DNA from: Runella sp. MFBS21
GTDB taxonomy: Bacteria; Bacteroidota; Bacteroidia; Cytophagales; Spirosomataceae
DNA length: 64,000 nucleotides
Reading direction: 5' to 3'
Assembly: GCF_029433105.1 (NCBI RefSeq)
Contig: NZ_JARNTW010000006.1
Coordinates: 230,005-294,004, forward strand
The translations under genes and the position numbers were made by a program. This document shows positions 54,654 to 64,000 of the stretch, piece by piece; the stretch's first letter is position 1; each line of letters begins with the position of its first letter. The notes below the pieces were generated by a model, which saw only the letters and a program-made list of their open reading frames with translations, was not told the DNA's origin and searched no databases.

Positions 54654-55106
54654 ATGATTATGAAGCGCATTTGTACGGTTTTGGCCTTGGCGAGTATCGT
54701 TTTGGTTTCGGGTTGTAAGAAAAAGCCGAAGCCTCTCAGTGAGATTATTGGAAGAGTATGGAGCGCCCAGATAGTGAAAGAAGGCTCAGCCACCGTATAT
54801 ACTAAAGGTGCTGCTACTAATATCCGTTCGGGCTATGTTAACTATCGATTAGATTTAAGTAGCCCCACATCAGTTACTTATAAAGAATTTGACGGGAACA
54901 CTTTTACAGGCCAATGGGAGGTTCAAGAGACGGCTACAGGCAACAATCTGATTTTGAAAAACTTGAATCCACAACCTACCGAATCTAACGGAACGGTTCA
55001 ATTTATTATCAATTCCGCCTCCGAAACAGAGCTTATCCTTACAAGTGCGACTACGAGTCGTAAAACAGGCGGCACTATCAACAATTATACCTTGGTATCG
55101 CCTTAA
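54654..55106 (+). CDS. Small lipoprotein, unknown function
   Basis: A 150-residue lipoprotein with a signal ending in VLVSGC (Cys21); an internal ATG at 54660 (MKRICTVLALAS) is an equally good start. The mature part is beta-rich (RVWSAQIVKEGSATVY, GQWEVQETATGNNLILKNL) and suggests a small lipocalin-like barrel. I do not recognise a family. A terminator follows. Confidence 0.7.
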   Translation: MIMKRICTVLALASIVLVSGCKKKPKPLSEIIGRVWSAQIVKEGSATVYTKGAATNIRSGYVNYRLDLSSPTSVTYKEFDGNTFTGQWEVQETATGNNLILKNLNPQPTESNGTVQFIINSASETELILTSATTSRKTGGTINNYTLVSP

Positions 55107-55131
55107 TAATCTCGCTTTTTATGCCACTATT

Positions 55132-55163
55132 AGCCTCGCTTTTTCATGAGCGAGGCTTTTTTT
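55132..55163 (+). terminator. Terminator after the small lipoprotein
   Basis: AGCCTCGCT pairs with AGCGAGGCT over an 8-base loop and continues into seven T residues. Confidence 0.85.
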
Positions 55164-55362
55164 CATTTTACCTATCAAAAGGAAAAATTCTACTGGACTA
55201 AAAACTTTATCAAGTGAAGGATAACTGTATTTTAGCCATCAATTTATTGGTAGTAAAAAACGGGGATTTATTGTCAAAACAATATTTTTGATGTTGCTCT
55301 CTGACAAGCGGGTGACATTGTTTATTTTTGCCGAGCACTTTGTCAACCATCCTTCTAGCCAT

Positions 55363-57465
55363 ATGAATAAAACACTCATTTTTTTGGCTTTTGTTTCAGC
55401 CACTGTACACGCCCAAATGCAATACCCCACCACCCGAAAAGTTGACCATGTCGACGAATATCATGCTGTAAAAGTAGCCGACCCTTACCGTTGGCTTGAA
55501 GACGACCGCTCTGCCGAAACAGCAGCTTGGGTAGCCGAGCAAAACAAAATAAGCTTTGGATACCTAGAAAAAATTCCTTACCGAGGCCTTATCAAACAAC
55601 AACTCGAAAAAGTCTATAACTACCCTAAATATTCGGCTCCGCGTCGTAAAGGAGAATATTTTTACTTTTACAAAAATGACGGTTTGCAAAATCAATCGGT
55701 TTTGTACCGACAAAAAGGAGCAAATGGCACGCCAGAGATCGTGCTCGATCCCAATAAACTTTCGGCTGATGGAACGACAAGATTAACGGTATTCAATTTA
55801 TCAAAAAATGGCAACTACGCCGTTTGTGGTTTTTCTAAAGGCGGTTCTGATTGGCAAAAATACCAAATCATGGACATGAAAACCCTAAAAATGCTTGATG
55901 AGCGTCTTGAATGGGTCAAAGTATCAGGCGCTTCTTGGCAAGGTGATGGCTTTTACTACAGTCGTTATCCTAAGCCAGAAGGAAGTGCATTAGCAGCCAA
56001 AAATGAAAATCATCAGGTATTTTTTCACAAAGTAGGCACTCCCCAATCTGCCGATGAGCTTGTGTATGAAGACCCAGCAAACCCTCAACGTTTTCATATT
56101 GCATATGTAAGCGAAGATGAGCGTTTTTCATTTCTTACCATTTCAGACCGTGGCAAAGGTAAAGACGGCAATGCGCTTTTTTTTCGTGAAAAAGGGCAAA
56201 AAGATTTCAGACCAATCATTGCTGATATTACAGACCATCAGTTTTCAATCGTTGATAATGTTGGCAATAAATTTTTATTACGTACCAACAAAAACGCTAA
56301 AAATGACCGCGTTGTACTGTATGACCCCGCCAACCCCGATGAAAAAAATTGGAAAGCAATATTGCCCGAAAAGCCCGAACCTCTTCAGGGCGCAAGTACG
56401 GCAGGCGGAAAGCTTTTTGTAACCTATCTAAAAGATGTCACAACCCGCGCGTATGTGTATGACCTTAATGGTAAGCTTGAAAACGAAGTACCTCTTCCAG
56501 GCTTAGGCTCGGCAGGAGGTTTTGGCGGCGAACGTGAAGACAAATCCGTTTTCTATACTTTTTCGTCTTTCAACTACCCTCCTACTATTTTTAGTTATGA
56601 TATAGCTTCGCGCAAAAGCACGATTTTCCGTAACCCTGAGGTTGCTTTCAAACCTACTGATTATGAGACCAAACAGGTATTTTATACAAGTAAGGATGGC
56701 ACCAAAGTACCTATGTTTTTGGTGTACAAAAAAGGACTCAAACTCGACGGAGCCAATCCTACCATTTTGTATGGATACGGTGGATTCAACATTAGTTTAA
56801 CGGCAAGTTTTAGCCCCTTGCTGATTCCCTTTCTTGACAATGGAGGGGTGTATGCACAAGCCAATTTGAGAGGGGGGGCGGAGTACGGCGACAAATGGCA
56901 CGAAGCAGGAATGCGCCTCCAAAAACAAAATGTTTTTGATGATTTTATTGCGGCTGGCGAGTATTTGATTGCGCAAAAATACACCTCCAAAGAAAGGCTT
57001 GCCCTTCGCGGTGGCTCCAACGGCGGCCTTCTCGTAGGAACTGTCATCAATCAGCGGCCTGATTTATGTAAAGTGGCTTTTCCGCAAGTAGGTGTAATGG
57101 ATATGCTCCGCTTCCATAAATTTACCATCGGCTGGAACTGGATAGCTGATTATGGAAGTAGCGACAATGCCGAAGATTTCAAAAATTTGTACGCCTATTC
57201 TCCTTTGCACAATATCAAAGAGGACGTGAATTACCCTGCTACTATGGTCACCACCGCCGACCACGACGACCGTGTAGTACCTGCTCACTCTTTTAAGTAC
57301 ATCGCTACTCTTCAAGAAAAAGCAGCTAAATCCACCAAAAATCCTCTATTGATTCGGGTAGATGTGAATAGTGGGCATGGAGCTAGCAACACGGCCAAGT
57401 CATTAGAACAAACTGCTGATATATACGCTTTTATGTTTTATAACATGGGGCTTACTTGGAAATAA
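55363..57465 (+). CDS. Prolyl oligopeptidase (S9A family)
   Basis: A 700-residue peptidase from ATG MNKTLIFLAFVSATVHAQ, a signal peptide, so it acts in the periplasm or outside. VDEYHAVKVADPYRWLEDD opens the N-terminal propeller (to about 420). The catalytic Ser is in GGSNGG (near 552), Asp in TADHDDRVVPAHS (near 635) and His in SGHGAS (near 671). It cleaves after proline in short peptides. pruA starts 44 bases later. Confidence 0.92.
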   Translation: MNKTLIFLAFVSATVHAQMQYPTTRKVDHVDEYHAVKVADPYRWLEDDRSAETAAWVAEQNKISFGYLEKIPYRGLIKQQLEKVYNYPKYSAPRRKGEYFYFYKNDGLQNQSVLYRQKGANGTPEIVLDPNKLSADGTTRLTVFNLSKNGNYAVCGFSKGGSDWQKYQIMDMKTLKMLDERLEWVKVSGASWQGDGFYYSRYPKPEGSALAAKNENHQVFFHKVGTPQSADELVYEDPANPQRFHIAYVSEDERFSFLTISDRGKGKDGNALFFREKGQKDFRPIIADITDHQFSIVDNVGNKFLLRTNKNAKNDRVVLYDPANPDEKNWKAILPEKPEPLQGASTAGGKLFVTYLKDVTTRAYVYDLNGKLENEVPLPGLGSAGGFGGEREDKSVFYTFSSFNYPPTIFSYDIASRKSTIFRNPEVAFKPTDYETKQVFYTSKDGTKVPMFLVYKKGLKLDGANPTILYGYGGFNISLTASFSPLLIPFLDNGGVYAQANLRGGAEYGDKWHEAGMRLQKQNVFDDFIAAGEYLIAQKYTSKERLALRGGSNGGLLVGTVINQRPDLCKVAFPQVGVMDMLRFHKFTIGWNWIADYGSSDNAEDFKNLYAYSPLHNIKEDVNYPATMVTTADHDDRVVPAHSFKYIATLQEKAAKSTKNPLLIRVDVNSGHGASNTAKSLEQTADIYAFMFYNMGLTWK

Positions 57466-57509
57466 GTAGCACCCCAAAAAACTTATTATCACCCAAAAAT
57501 CAACAAACT

Positions 57510-59147
57510 ATGGCTACCGGATTTTTCAACGTACCCGTTCCGAAAAACGAACCTGTTAAATCATATATTCCAAATTCTGCTGAGCGTATTGCGCTCAAAG
57601 CCGCACTTGCCGAAGCTCGTAGTAAGCAGATTGATATTCCGATGTATATCGGTAGTGAGGAGATAATGACTGATGATAGGTACGCCGTCACTCCCCCTCA
57701 CGACCATCAACATGTATTAGGTTATTATTCATTAGGAGACGCTTCGCACGTAAAAAAAGCCATCGAAGCTAGTTTGGCGGCTAGAGAGCAGTGGGCCAAT
57801 TTAAGTTGGGAACACCGTGCTAGTATTTTTCTAAAAGCAGCTGATTTGTTGGCAGGGCCCTATCGCGCCGAAATCAATGCTGCCACTATGCTCGGTCAAT
57901 CTAAAAATGCGTATCAAGCCGAAATTGACGCTGCTTGCGAAATGATAGACTTTTTACGCTTCAACGTTTACTATGCTTCCCAAATATATAAAGAACAACC
58001 TCAATCGTCGGATGGTGTTTGGAATCGCTTAGAACACCGCCCACTCGAAGGTTTTGTATTTGCCCTTACGCCGTTCAATTTTACGGCGATTGCCGGCAAT
58101 CTTCCTACTTCGGCAGCGCTCATGGGAAATGTGTGTGTATGGAAGCCCGCCCTTACCCAAGTATATGCAGCCAATGTGCTAATGAAAGTATTCAAAGCCG
58201 CTGGCTTGCCCGACGGGGTTATCAATCTTATTTATGTAGATGGGCCAGTAGCCGGAGATATTATTTTTAGTCACCCTGATTTTGCGGGTATTCACTTTAC
58301 GGGTAGCACCAAAGTGTTTCAGCATATTTGGCAAACTATCGGCAACAATCTCCCTCTTTATAAGTCGTTTCCTCGAATTGTGGGCGAAACAGGCGGCAAA
58401 GATTTTGTGGTAGCCCATTCTTCAGCCGATGCCAAAGCAGTAGCAGTAGGGCTGGTGCGTGGTGCGTTTGAGTATCAGGGACAAAAATGTTCGGCGGCTT
58501 CCCGCGCTTACATTCCTTCAAATCTGTGGGAAGCCATAAAAAACTTCATGATAGAAGATTTAGCTACCATCAAAATGGGTGGTACCGAAGACTTTAGCAA
58601 TTTTGTGAATGCGGTCATTGATGAAAAATCATTTGATAAAATCGCCGCTTACATTGACAATGCCAAAAAGGACACCCGTGTAACAGTGATTGCAGGAGGT
58701 AATTATGATAAATCAAAAGGCTATTTTGTAGAACCCACCGTGCTTCTCACTACCGACCCCATGTACACCACAATGTGCGAAGAAATTTTTGGGCCTGTTT
58801 TGACAATTTATGTATATGCGCCTGAGCAATTTGAAGAAACTCTTGAGCTTGTGGATAAAACTTCACCCTATGCCCTAACGGGCTCAATCTTTGCTCAAGA
58901 CCGCTATATCATTGAGCAAGCAAGCAAAAAGCTAGTCAATGCTGCGGGCAATTTTTATATTAACGATAAACCTACAGGTGCAGTCGTAGGGCAACAACCT
59001 TTTGGAGGAGCTCGCGCCTCGGGTACCAACGATAAGGCTGGGTCTATTTTGAATCTTTTGCGTTGGGTCTCGCCCCGTACCATCAAAGAAACTTTCGTTT
59101 CTCCTACCGATCACCGTTATCCGTTTTTGGCGTCAGACCAAGAATAG
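57510..59147 (+). CDS. pruA: Delta-1-pyrroline-5-carboxylate dehydrogenase (L-glutamate gamma-semialdehyde dehydrogenase)
   Basis: A 545-residue aldehyde dehydrogenase from ATG MATGFFNVPVPKNEPVKSY. It converts glutamate semialdehyde to glutamate, the second step of proline breakdown. Motifs are GETGGKD (Glu near 292), FEYQGQKCSAASRAY (catalytic Cys near 326) and the NAAGNFYINDKPTGAVVGQQPFGG end. The proline dehydrogenase partner is not in the window. It is a monofunctional PruA, not a PutA fusion. A strong terminator follows. Confidence 0.93.
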   Translation: MATGFFNVPVPKNEPVKSYIPNSAERIALKAALAEARSKQIDIPMYIGSEEIMTDDRYAVTPPHDHQHVLGYYSLGDASHVKKAIEASLAAREQWANLSWEHRASIFLKAADLLAGPYRAEINAATMLGQSKNAYQAEIDAACEMIDFLRFNVYYASQIYKEQPQSSDGVWNRLEHRPLEGFVFALTPFNFTAIAGNLPTSAALMGNVCVWKPALTQVYAANVLMKVFKAAGLPDGVINLIYVDGPVAGDIIFSHPDFAGIHFTGSTKVFQHIWQTIGNNLPLYKSFPRIVGETGGKDFVVAHSSADAKAVAVGLVRGAFEYQGQKCSAASRAYIPSNLWEAIKNFMIEDLATIKMGGTEDFSNFVNAVIDEKSFDKIAAYIDNAKKDTRVTVIAGGNYDKSKGYFVEPTVLLTTDPMYTTMCEEIFGPVLTIYVYAPEQFEETLELVDKTSPYALTGSIFAQDRYIIEQASKKLVNAAGNFYINDKPTGAVVGQQPFGGARASGTNDKAGSILNLLRWVSPRTIKETFVSPTDHRYPFLASDQE

Positions 59148-59173
59148 GTAGTAGATATATCATCGTTATACAA

Positions 59174-59201
59174 AAAAATCCCCTTCATGAAGGGGATTTT
59201 T
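59174..59201. terminator. Terminator after pruA (bidirectional)
   Basis: A perfect palindrome centred on TTCATGAA with an AATCCCC/GGGGATT core and flanking A and T tracts. Confidence 0.85.
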
Positions 59202-59249
59202 ATTGTATTTCAAGGTAGAAGTTCAGTGTAAATTTTTTATTAATACTAT

Positions 59250-59543
59250 CTATTTCTCTCGCAACTCTTGTTGCAATTTTTGATACTCTCTTTCAGCCGC
59301 TTTACGTTCATCAAACAAGAATCCGTACGCGCTTATGCCGTGAATGCCCAAACCTATTCCCCATGCCCACCATAGGTCAAAAGGAATTTTTCCGCCTTCT
59401 ATGAGGCAAATTATCGAAATCACGCTACATACAAGTAAATAAACAATAACATGCTTTTGAAAACCAACCCGACGACGGGCTATTTTCATTAAATATTCGT
59501 CTTTGGGAAGATTCTGCTGCTCTTTATTGACAAATGTTTCCAT
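59250..59543 (-). CDS. 2TM-domain membrane protein
   Basis: A 97-residue protein from ATG METFVNKEQQN; a TTG three codons earlier exists. After an acidic N-terminus come two helices (about 30-50 and 56-75) and a charged coiled tail (ERKAAEREYQKLQQELREK). The ARRRVGFQKHVIVYLLV stretch is the 2TM domain, a small family found near LytTR-type systems in Bacteroidota. Function unknown. Confidence 0.75.
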   Translation of the reverse strand: METFVNKEQQNLPKDEYLMKIARRRVGFQKHVIVYLLVCSVISIICLIEGGKIPFDLWWAWGIGLGIHGISAYGFLFDERKAAEREYQKLQQELREK

Positions 59544-59766
59544 GGCGATCAATGTTTAGGTTATTTTTTCTGCTTCGTTTTATGGCTGTTTTGATGATTC
59601 AAAGGTAGATGTGAAATCACTATAAAAACACCACATTCCGACGAAGCGTAGATTGCCAATGACCAACCGTAACTCTCGCCCTATAAACCGTTTGCGTACC
59701 AGTATTTAAGAATCATGTACCTTATTTCCCACTAAAAATTCGTATTTTTGCAACATCTTTCACTGA

Positions 59767-61410
<1,644 letters not shown>

Positions 61411-61449
61411 GGTTAAGAAGTAATGCTTTAAGTTTAAATAAAACCTGCT

Positions 61450-61680
61450 ATGGATTATGCAAAATTTGTAGAGTCAAACCCCGACGTAATGATGGGAAAG
61501 CTCGTCATCAAAGGTACTCGCATTCCTGTTGAGTTAATTTTAGAAAAGTTAGCCGCAGGTCAAACCGAGGAAGAATTACTTTTAGACTATCCACGGCTGT
61601 CTCGTGAAGCTATTCATGCAGCGCTTGCCGTTGCAGCGGAAGCGGTTAGAGATATGAAATTCTACAAATTAGCGTCATGA
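61450..61680 (+). CDS. DUF433 antitoxin-like protein
   Basis: A 76-residue DUF433 protein (VIKGTRIPVELILEKLAAGQTEEELLLDYPRLSREAIHAAL), a winged-helix-like DNA-binding fold typical of VapB-like antitoxins. It overlaps the next gene by four bases (ATGA), the standard toxin-antitoxin arrangement. It would repress its own promoter. Confidence 0.85.
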   Translation: MDYAKFVESNPDVMMGKLVIKGTRIPVELILEKLAAGQTEEELLLDYPRLSREAIHAALAVAAEAVRDMKFYKLAS

Positions 61681-62027
61681 AAATTGTCGCGGATGAAGGG
61701 ATCGAAGCCCGCCTTGTCTTAGGTTTAAGAGAGGCGGGTTTCGATGTTTTATACATCGCTGAAGAAGTGCCGTCATTACCCGACGAGGGAGTATTGGATT
61801 TATCTGTACGAGAAAGCCGACTTCTACTGACCAGAGATAAAGATTTCGGCGATTTGGTTTACAGAGACCGTAAAAAACACAACGGCATTGTCTTAGTGCG
61901 TCTCAAAGATACAATGCCCACACTTGAAAAAGTAAAGATTGTGTGCGACGCCTTTCGTCAGTATGGAGCAGATTTTCAAGGAGCTTTTTCTGTTATTGAC
62001 GAAAATTATATCCGAATTAGACATTAA
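61677..62027 (+). CDS. DUF5615 PIN-like toxin
   Basis: A 116-residue protein with the PIN-like acidic pattern: VADEGIEARL near the start, then RESRLLLTRDKDFGDLVY. DUF5615/Mut7-C-like proteins are predicted RNases partnered with DUF433 antitoxins. The stop codon lies 27 bases before the convergent LytTR regulator stop. Toxicity is inferred from family. Confidence 0.85.
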   Translation: MKIVADEGIEARLVLGLREAGFDVLYIAEEVPSLPDEGVLDLSVRESRLLLTRDKDFGDLVYRDRKKHNGIVLVRLKDTMPTLEKVKIVCDAFRQYGADFQGAFSVIDENYIRIRH

Positions 62028-62054
62028 GCCGCTGAAATGAGCGGTTTTTGTTTT

Positions 62055-62735
62055 TTATCCCAACAACACCCGCTCCACGCTTTCACGATAAGATTCACCA
62101 ATGGGAATGGTGGTTTTGGCCAATACCAACTGATGTCGTTCAATTTTGAGAATCGACTCAATGGCGACGATGTACGACTTATGGACGCGTAAAAAACGCT
62201 CGGCAGGTAAAATGCGAAGCAGTTCGGTGACAGTCATGCGCGTGATGACGCGACGGCTGCGTTCATAAATAAACAACAGATTGGTGTCTGATTGAATGTA
62301 CTGAATTTCACCCAGCGACACGCGCACCCAATCGTAGCCTTCTTTTACAAAAATGTAACTCTGTCCTTCCACCCGTTGGCTTTGCTGGGCATACACGCGG
62401 TTGGCAGCTTGTAAAAAACGGTTAAATTCAATGGGCTTCAACAAATAGTCTAACGCTTGTACGTCAAATCCTTGAACGGCAAATTCGGGGTAGGCGGTGG
62501 TAAAAATGACCTGCGTTTGTCCCTGAAGAATACGAGCGAAATCCGTTCCGAGCAAATCGGGCATCTTGATGTCCAAAAACACGCAATCTACCCGTTCTTT
62601 TTTCAAAAAAGCCAACGCTTCTTTGACGCTTACAAACGTCTGTTTTAGGGTTAAAAACGGGATGAGTGCCGCGTACTCTTCGATGATGGTCAAGGCCGCA
62701 GGTTCGTCGTCGATGGCGATGCAGGAAACGTTCAT
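62055..62735 (-). CDS. LytTR-family response regulator
   Basis: A 226-residue response regulator: receiver domain with DDE near 9-11, phospho-acceptor D55 (FLDIKMPD), T at TTAYPEFAV and KP at about 97; then the LytTR DNA-binding domain (about 130-226, GYDWVRVSLGEIQYIQSD, RVHKSYIVAI). It binds promoters of envelope genes in related systems. It starts 3 bases after the kinase stop, forming an operon. Confidence 0.93.
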   Translation of the reverse strand: MNVSCIAIDDEPAALTIIEEYAALIPFLTLKQTFVSVKEALAFLKKERVDCVFLDIKMPDLLGTDFARILQGQTQVIFTTAYPEFAVQGFDVQALDYLLKPIEFNRFLQAANRVYAQQSQRVEGQSYIFVKEGYDWVRVSLGEIQYIQSDTNLLFIYERSRRVITRMTVTELLRILPAERFLRVHKSYIVAIESILKIERHQLVLAKTTIPIGESYRESVERVLLG

Positions 62736-62738
62736 AGT

Positions 62739-63899
62739 TTACAGTTGAAGCGTCAAATCTACTAGAAAAGTACTTCCCTCGGAGCCAAACCGCAAGGTAT
62801 GTTGGTGCGCATAGAGCAACGCAAGGCGTTTTTGCACGTTTGGTAAGCCCGTTCCTGTCCCTTTTTGGTGGCTATGTATTGTCAAAAAGCTGTTTTCGAC
62901 GTGTAGGTGGAGTTTTTTGTCCTCAATTTCTAAATGAATAGCCACAAAACTCGGTTGGTCCAAGCTAATGCCGTATTGGAAGGCATTTTCAATGAAGGGA
63001 ATCAACAGCAACGGTGCAATGTCGGCGGGTTCTTGGTCCCAATGGATTGACGTACTGATGGATACGTGGGGATGTTGCGGCAAGCGGGCGCGTTGGAGTG
63101 CGAGGTACTTTTCAATAAATGCCAGTTCCTTTTCCAACGATGTTTTTTCGTGGCGAATTTCATCCACGCTGTGCCGCAAAATGCCCGATAATTGTTGTAC
63201 CAACTGCGCCGTGGGAGTATCTTTTTCGGTGAGAGCCGAACTGTAAATGGTATTGAGCGAATTGAACAAAAAATGAGGATTTAGCTGCGCTTTCAAGGAT
63301 TGAATTTCTACTTCGCGTTGCTGCTTTTCTAACGACTCTTCCCGCTTACGATTTTGCCAAACGTACATGATGAGGGTGAAAGCTCCTGTATATAGAAAGA
63401 TTGTTATGATAAATCTTCCCCCAATCATAATTAAAAACGCATTTCGGAGACCATTGCTACTAAGAATTAGGAAGGATTGTTTTAGCAATTCCCCATAAGG
63501 GCGAAATAGTTGCCCTTGCTCCAATTGCTCTTTTCTCCAAGCTTCATCATTAGTATAAACATAGGTGTAATTAGAAGCTAACCAATCATTAAATGTCCAA
63601 AGGAAAATTTTGAAGACAAAAACCGTTACTAGGTATATGAATAACCTGATAAAGAAGCGTTTATATTTCTTCTGTATTAAATCTGGAAAAACAAATAAAT
63701 GAAAAGCGGTTCCGAAGATTGCTGGCCATAGCGCATTGAATACAGGAGCATCCTGAGCCAAAAATAAATCTAATTTAAGTGCATGCCAAGTTATAGGAAC
63801 GCCTTCTTTTATAAGAGCAAAAGTATAAGAGCTAATAAACGATATTAAACATAAAACAGTAACAACAACCCCATGTATATCCCTGAAATAGCTTGACAC
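62739..63899 (-). CDS. LytS-like sensor histidine kinase
   Basis: A 386-residue kinase. Four hydrophobic helices (about 10-29, 55-71, 83-101, 160-182) precede the His_kinase domain with LNPHFLFNSLN (H209) and an HATPase part with the NAFQYGI N-box and GTGTGL. The start is a GTG; no ATG is in frame upstream before the stop. It is the first gene of the pair with the LytTR regulator. Confidence 0.9.
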   Translation of the reverse strand: MSSYFRDIHGVVVTVLCLISFISSYTFALIKEGVPITWHALKLDLFLAQDAPVFNALWPAIFGTAFHLFVFPDLIQKKYKRFFIRLFIYLVTVFVFKIFLWTFNDWLASNYTYVYTNDEAWRKEQLEQGQLFRPYGELLKQSFLILSSNGLRNAFLIMIGGRFIITIFLYTGAFTLIMYVWQNRKREESLEKQQREVEIQSLKAQLNPHFLFNSLNTIYSSALTEKDTPTAQLVQQLSGILRHSVDEIRHEKTSLEKELAFIEKYLALQRARLPQHPHVSISTSIHWDQEPADIAPLLLIPFIENAFQYGISLDQPSFVAIHLEIEDKKLHLHVENSFLTIHSHQKGTGTGLPNVQKRLALLYAHQHTLRFGSEGSTFLVDLTLQL

Positions 63900-63914
63900 A
63901 AATTGTGTAAAGTT

Positions 63915-64000
63915 ATGAAAGTGAGCAGCTTTATTAATTTAAAGAAAAAGTACAAAACAGGTGCCTTTCGATGGCATGTCATTGAACTGTATCGATTGGA
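63915..64000 (+). CDS. Possible start of a gene truncated at window end
   Basis: ATG at 63915 opens a frame still open after 28 codons (MKVSSFINLKKKYKTG...). It starts only 15 bases from the divergent kinase start, so promoters would overlap. No family can be judged from so short a piece; it may be chance. Confidence 0.3.
   Translation, partial: MKVSSFINLKKKYKTGAFRWHVIELYRL

Overview
The window looks like a chromosomal segment of a Bacteroidota bacterium, most likely order Cytophagales. Three things support this. Several promoters match the Bacteroidota form, TTTG about 19-21 bp upstream of TAnnTTTG. Families typical of that phylum are present: DUF4295, DUF4286, DUF3857/transglutaminase, 2TM-domain proteins, LytS/LytTR pairs, and PHP-type CpsB with a Wzc kinase. 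The base composition is also moderately AT-rich. Nothing resembles plasmid or phage backbone, and I saw no rRNA, tRNA, CRISPR array or intact insertion sequence. Family names are my own recognition of protein motifs; no database search was run. No gene-free stretch reaches 300 bases. Layout: 1-4.2 kb holds the end of a DUF1501 protein, a beta-barrel outer-membrane protein, ftsY, and a small DUF4295-rpmG ribosomal operon. 4.3-5.3 kb is an orphan histidine kinase. 5.5-14.8 kb is an all-plus glycan cluster: a CDP-tyvelose-epimerase-like SDR, two polyprenyl-phosphate-sugar-synthase-like GT2 enzymes, a multi-pass GT-C-like enzyme, a methyltransferase, a beta-propeller glycosidase-like protein, a PhyH-type dioxygenase and two tandem paralogous GT2s. 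A 635-residue exported triple-repeat protein faces it. 16.9-19.9 kb has a conserved protein of unknown function and an ECF sigma factor followed by two small membrane proteins. 20-25 kb is housekeeping: gatC, mutM-like, rplU-rpmA, an O-methyltransferase, a TrmH/RlmB-type methyltransferase and gmd. 25-38.7 kb is mixed: a SPOR lipoprotein, a DUF3857 protein, a DUF2064 transferase, an APC permease, an AlbA_2 protein, PBP1C, a DUF3299-like protein, a double-fasciclin lipoprotein, hemB, a PfkB kinase and a TPR protein. 38.7-43.8 kb is a minus-strand capsule/exopolysaccharide operon: Wza-like exporter, CpsB-type phosphatase, Wzc-type tyrosine kinase, and a CMP-sugar synthetase fused to a HAD phosphatase-like domain. 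44-46.8 kb carries rnhB, glyA and a pseudouridine synthase. 46.9-51.1 kb carries a SpoIIM-like/membrane protein/pentapeptide-histidine-kinase operon divergent from an RDD gene. A 153-bp element with perfect 13-bp terminal inverted repeats (51080-51232) sits between that RDD gene and an M48 protease. 52-59.5 kb encodes a GMC oxidoreductase, an NTF2-like protein, a lipoprotein, a prolyl oligopeptidase beside pruA (a possible proline-use pair), and a 2TM protein. 59.8-64 kb has an asymmetric YbiT-like ABC-F ATPase, a DUF433/DUF5615 toxin-antitoxin-like pair and a LytS/LytTR two-component system. The most distinctive content is the glycan machinery. The 5.5-14.8 kb cluster has polyprenyl-linked sugar synthases and a GT-C-like enzyme but no recognisable flippase or polymerase. 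That suggests sugars are added on the outer face of the inner membrane to an existing glycan, lipid or protein. The separate Wza/CpsB/Wzc operon would run a conventional export system, and gmd could supply GDP-deoxymannose for either.
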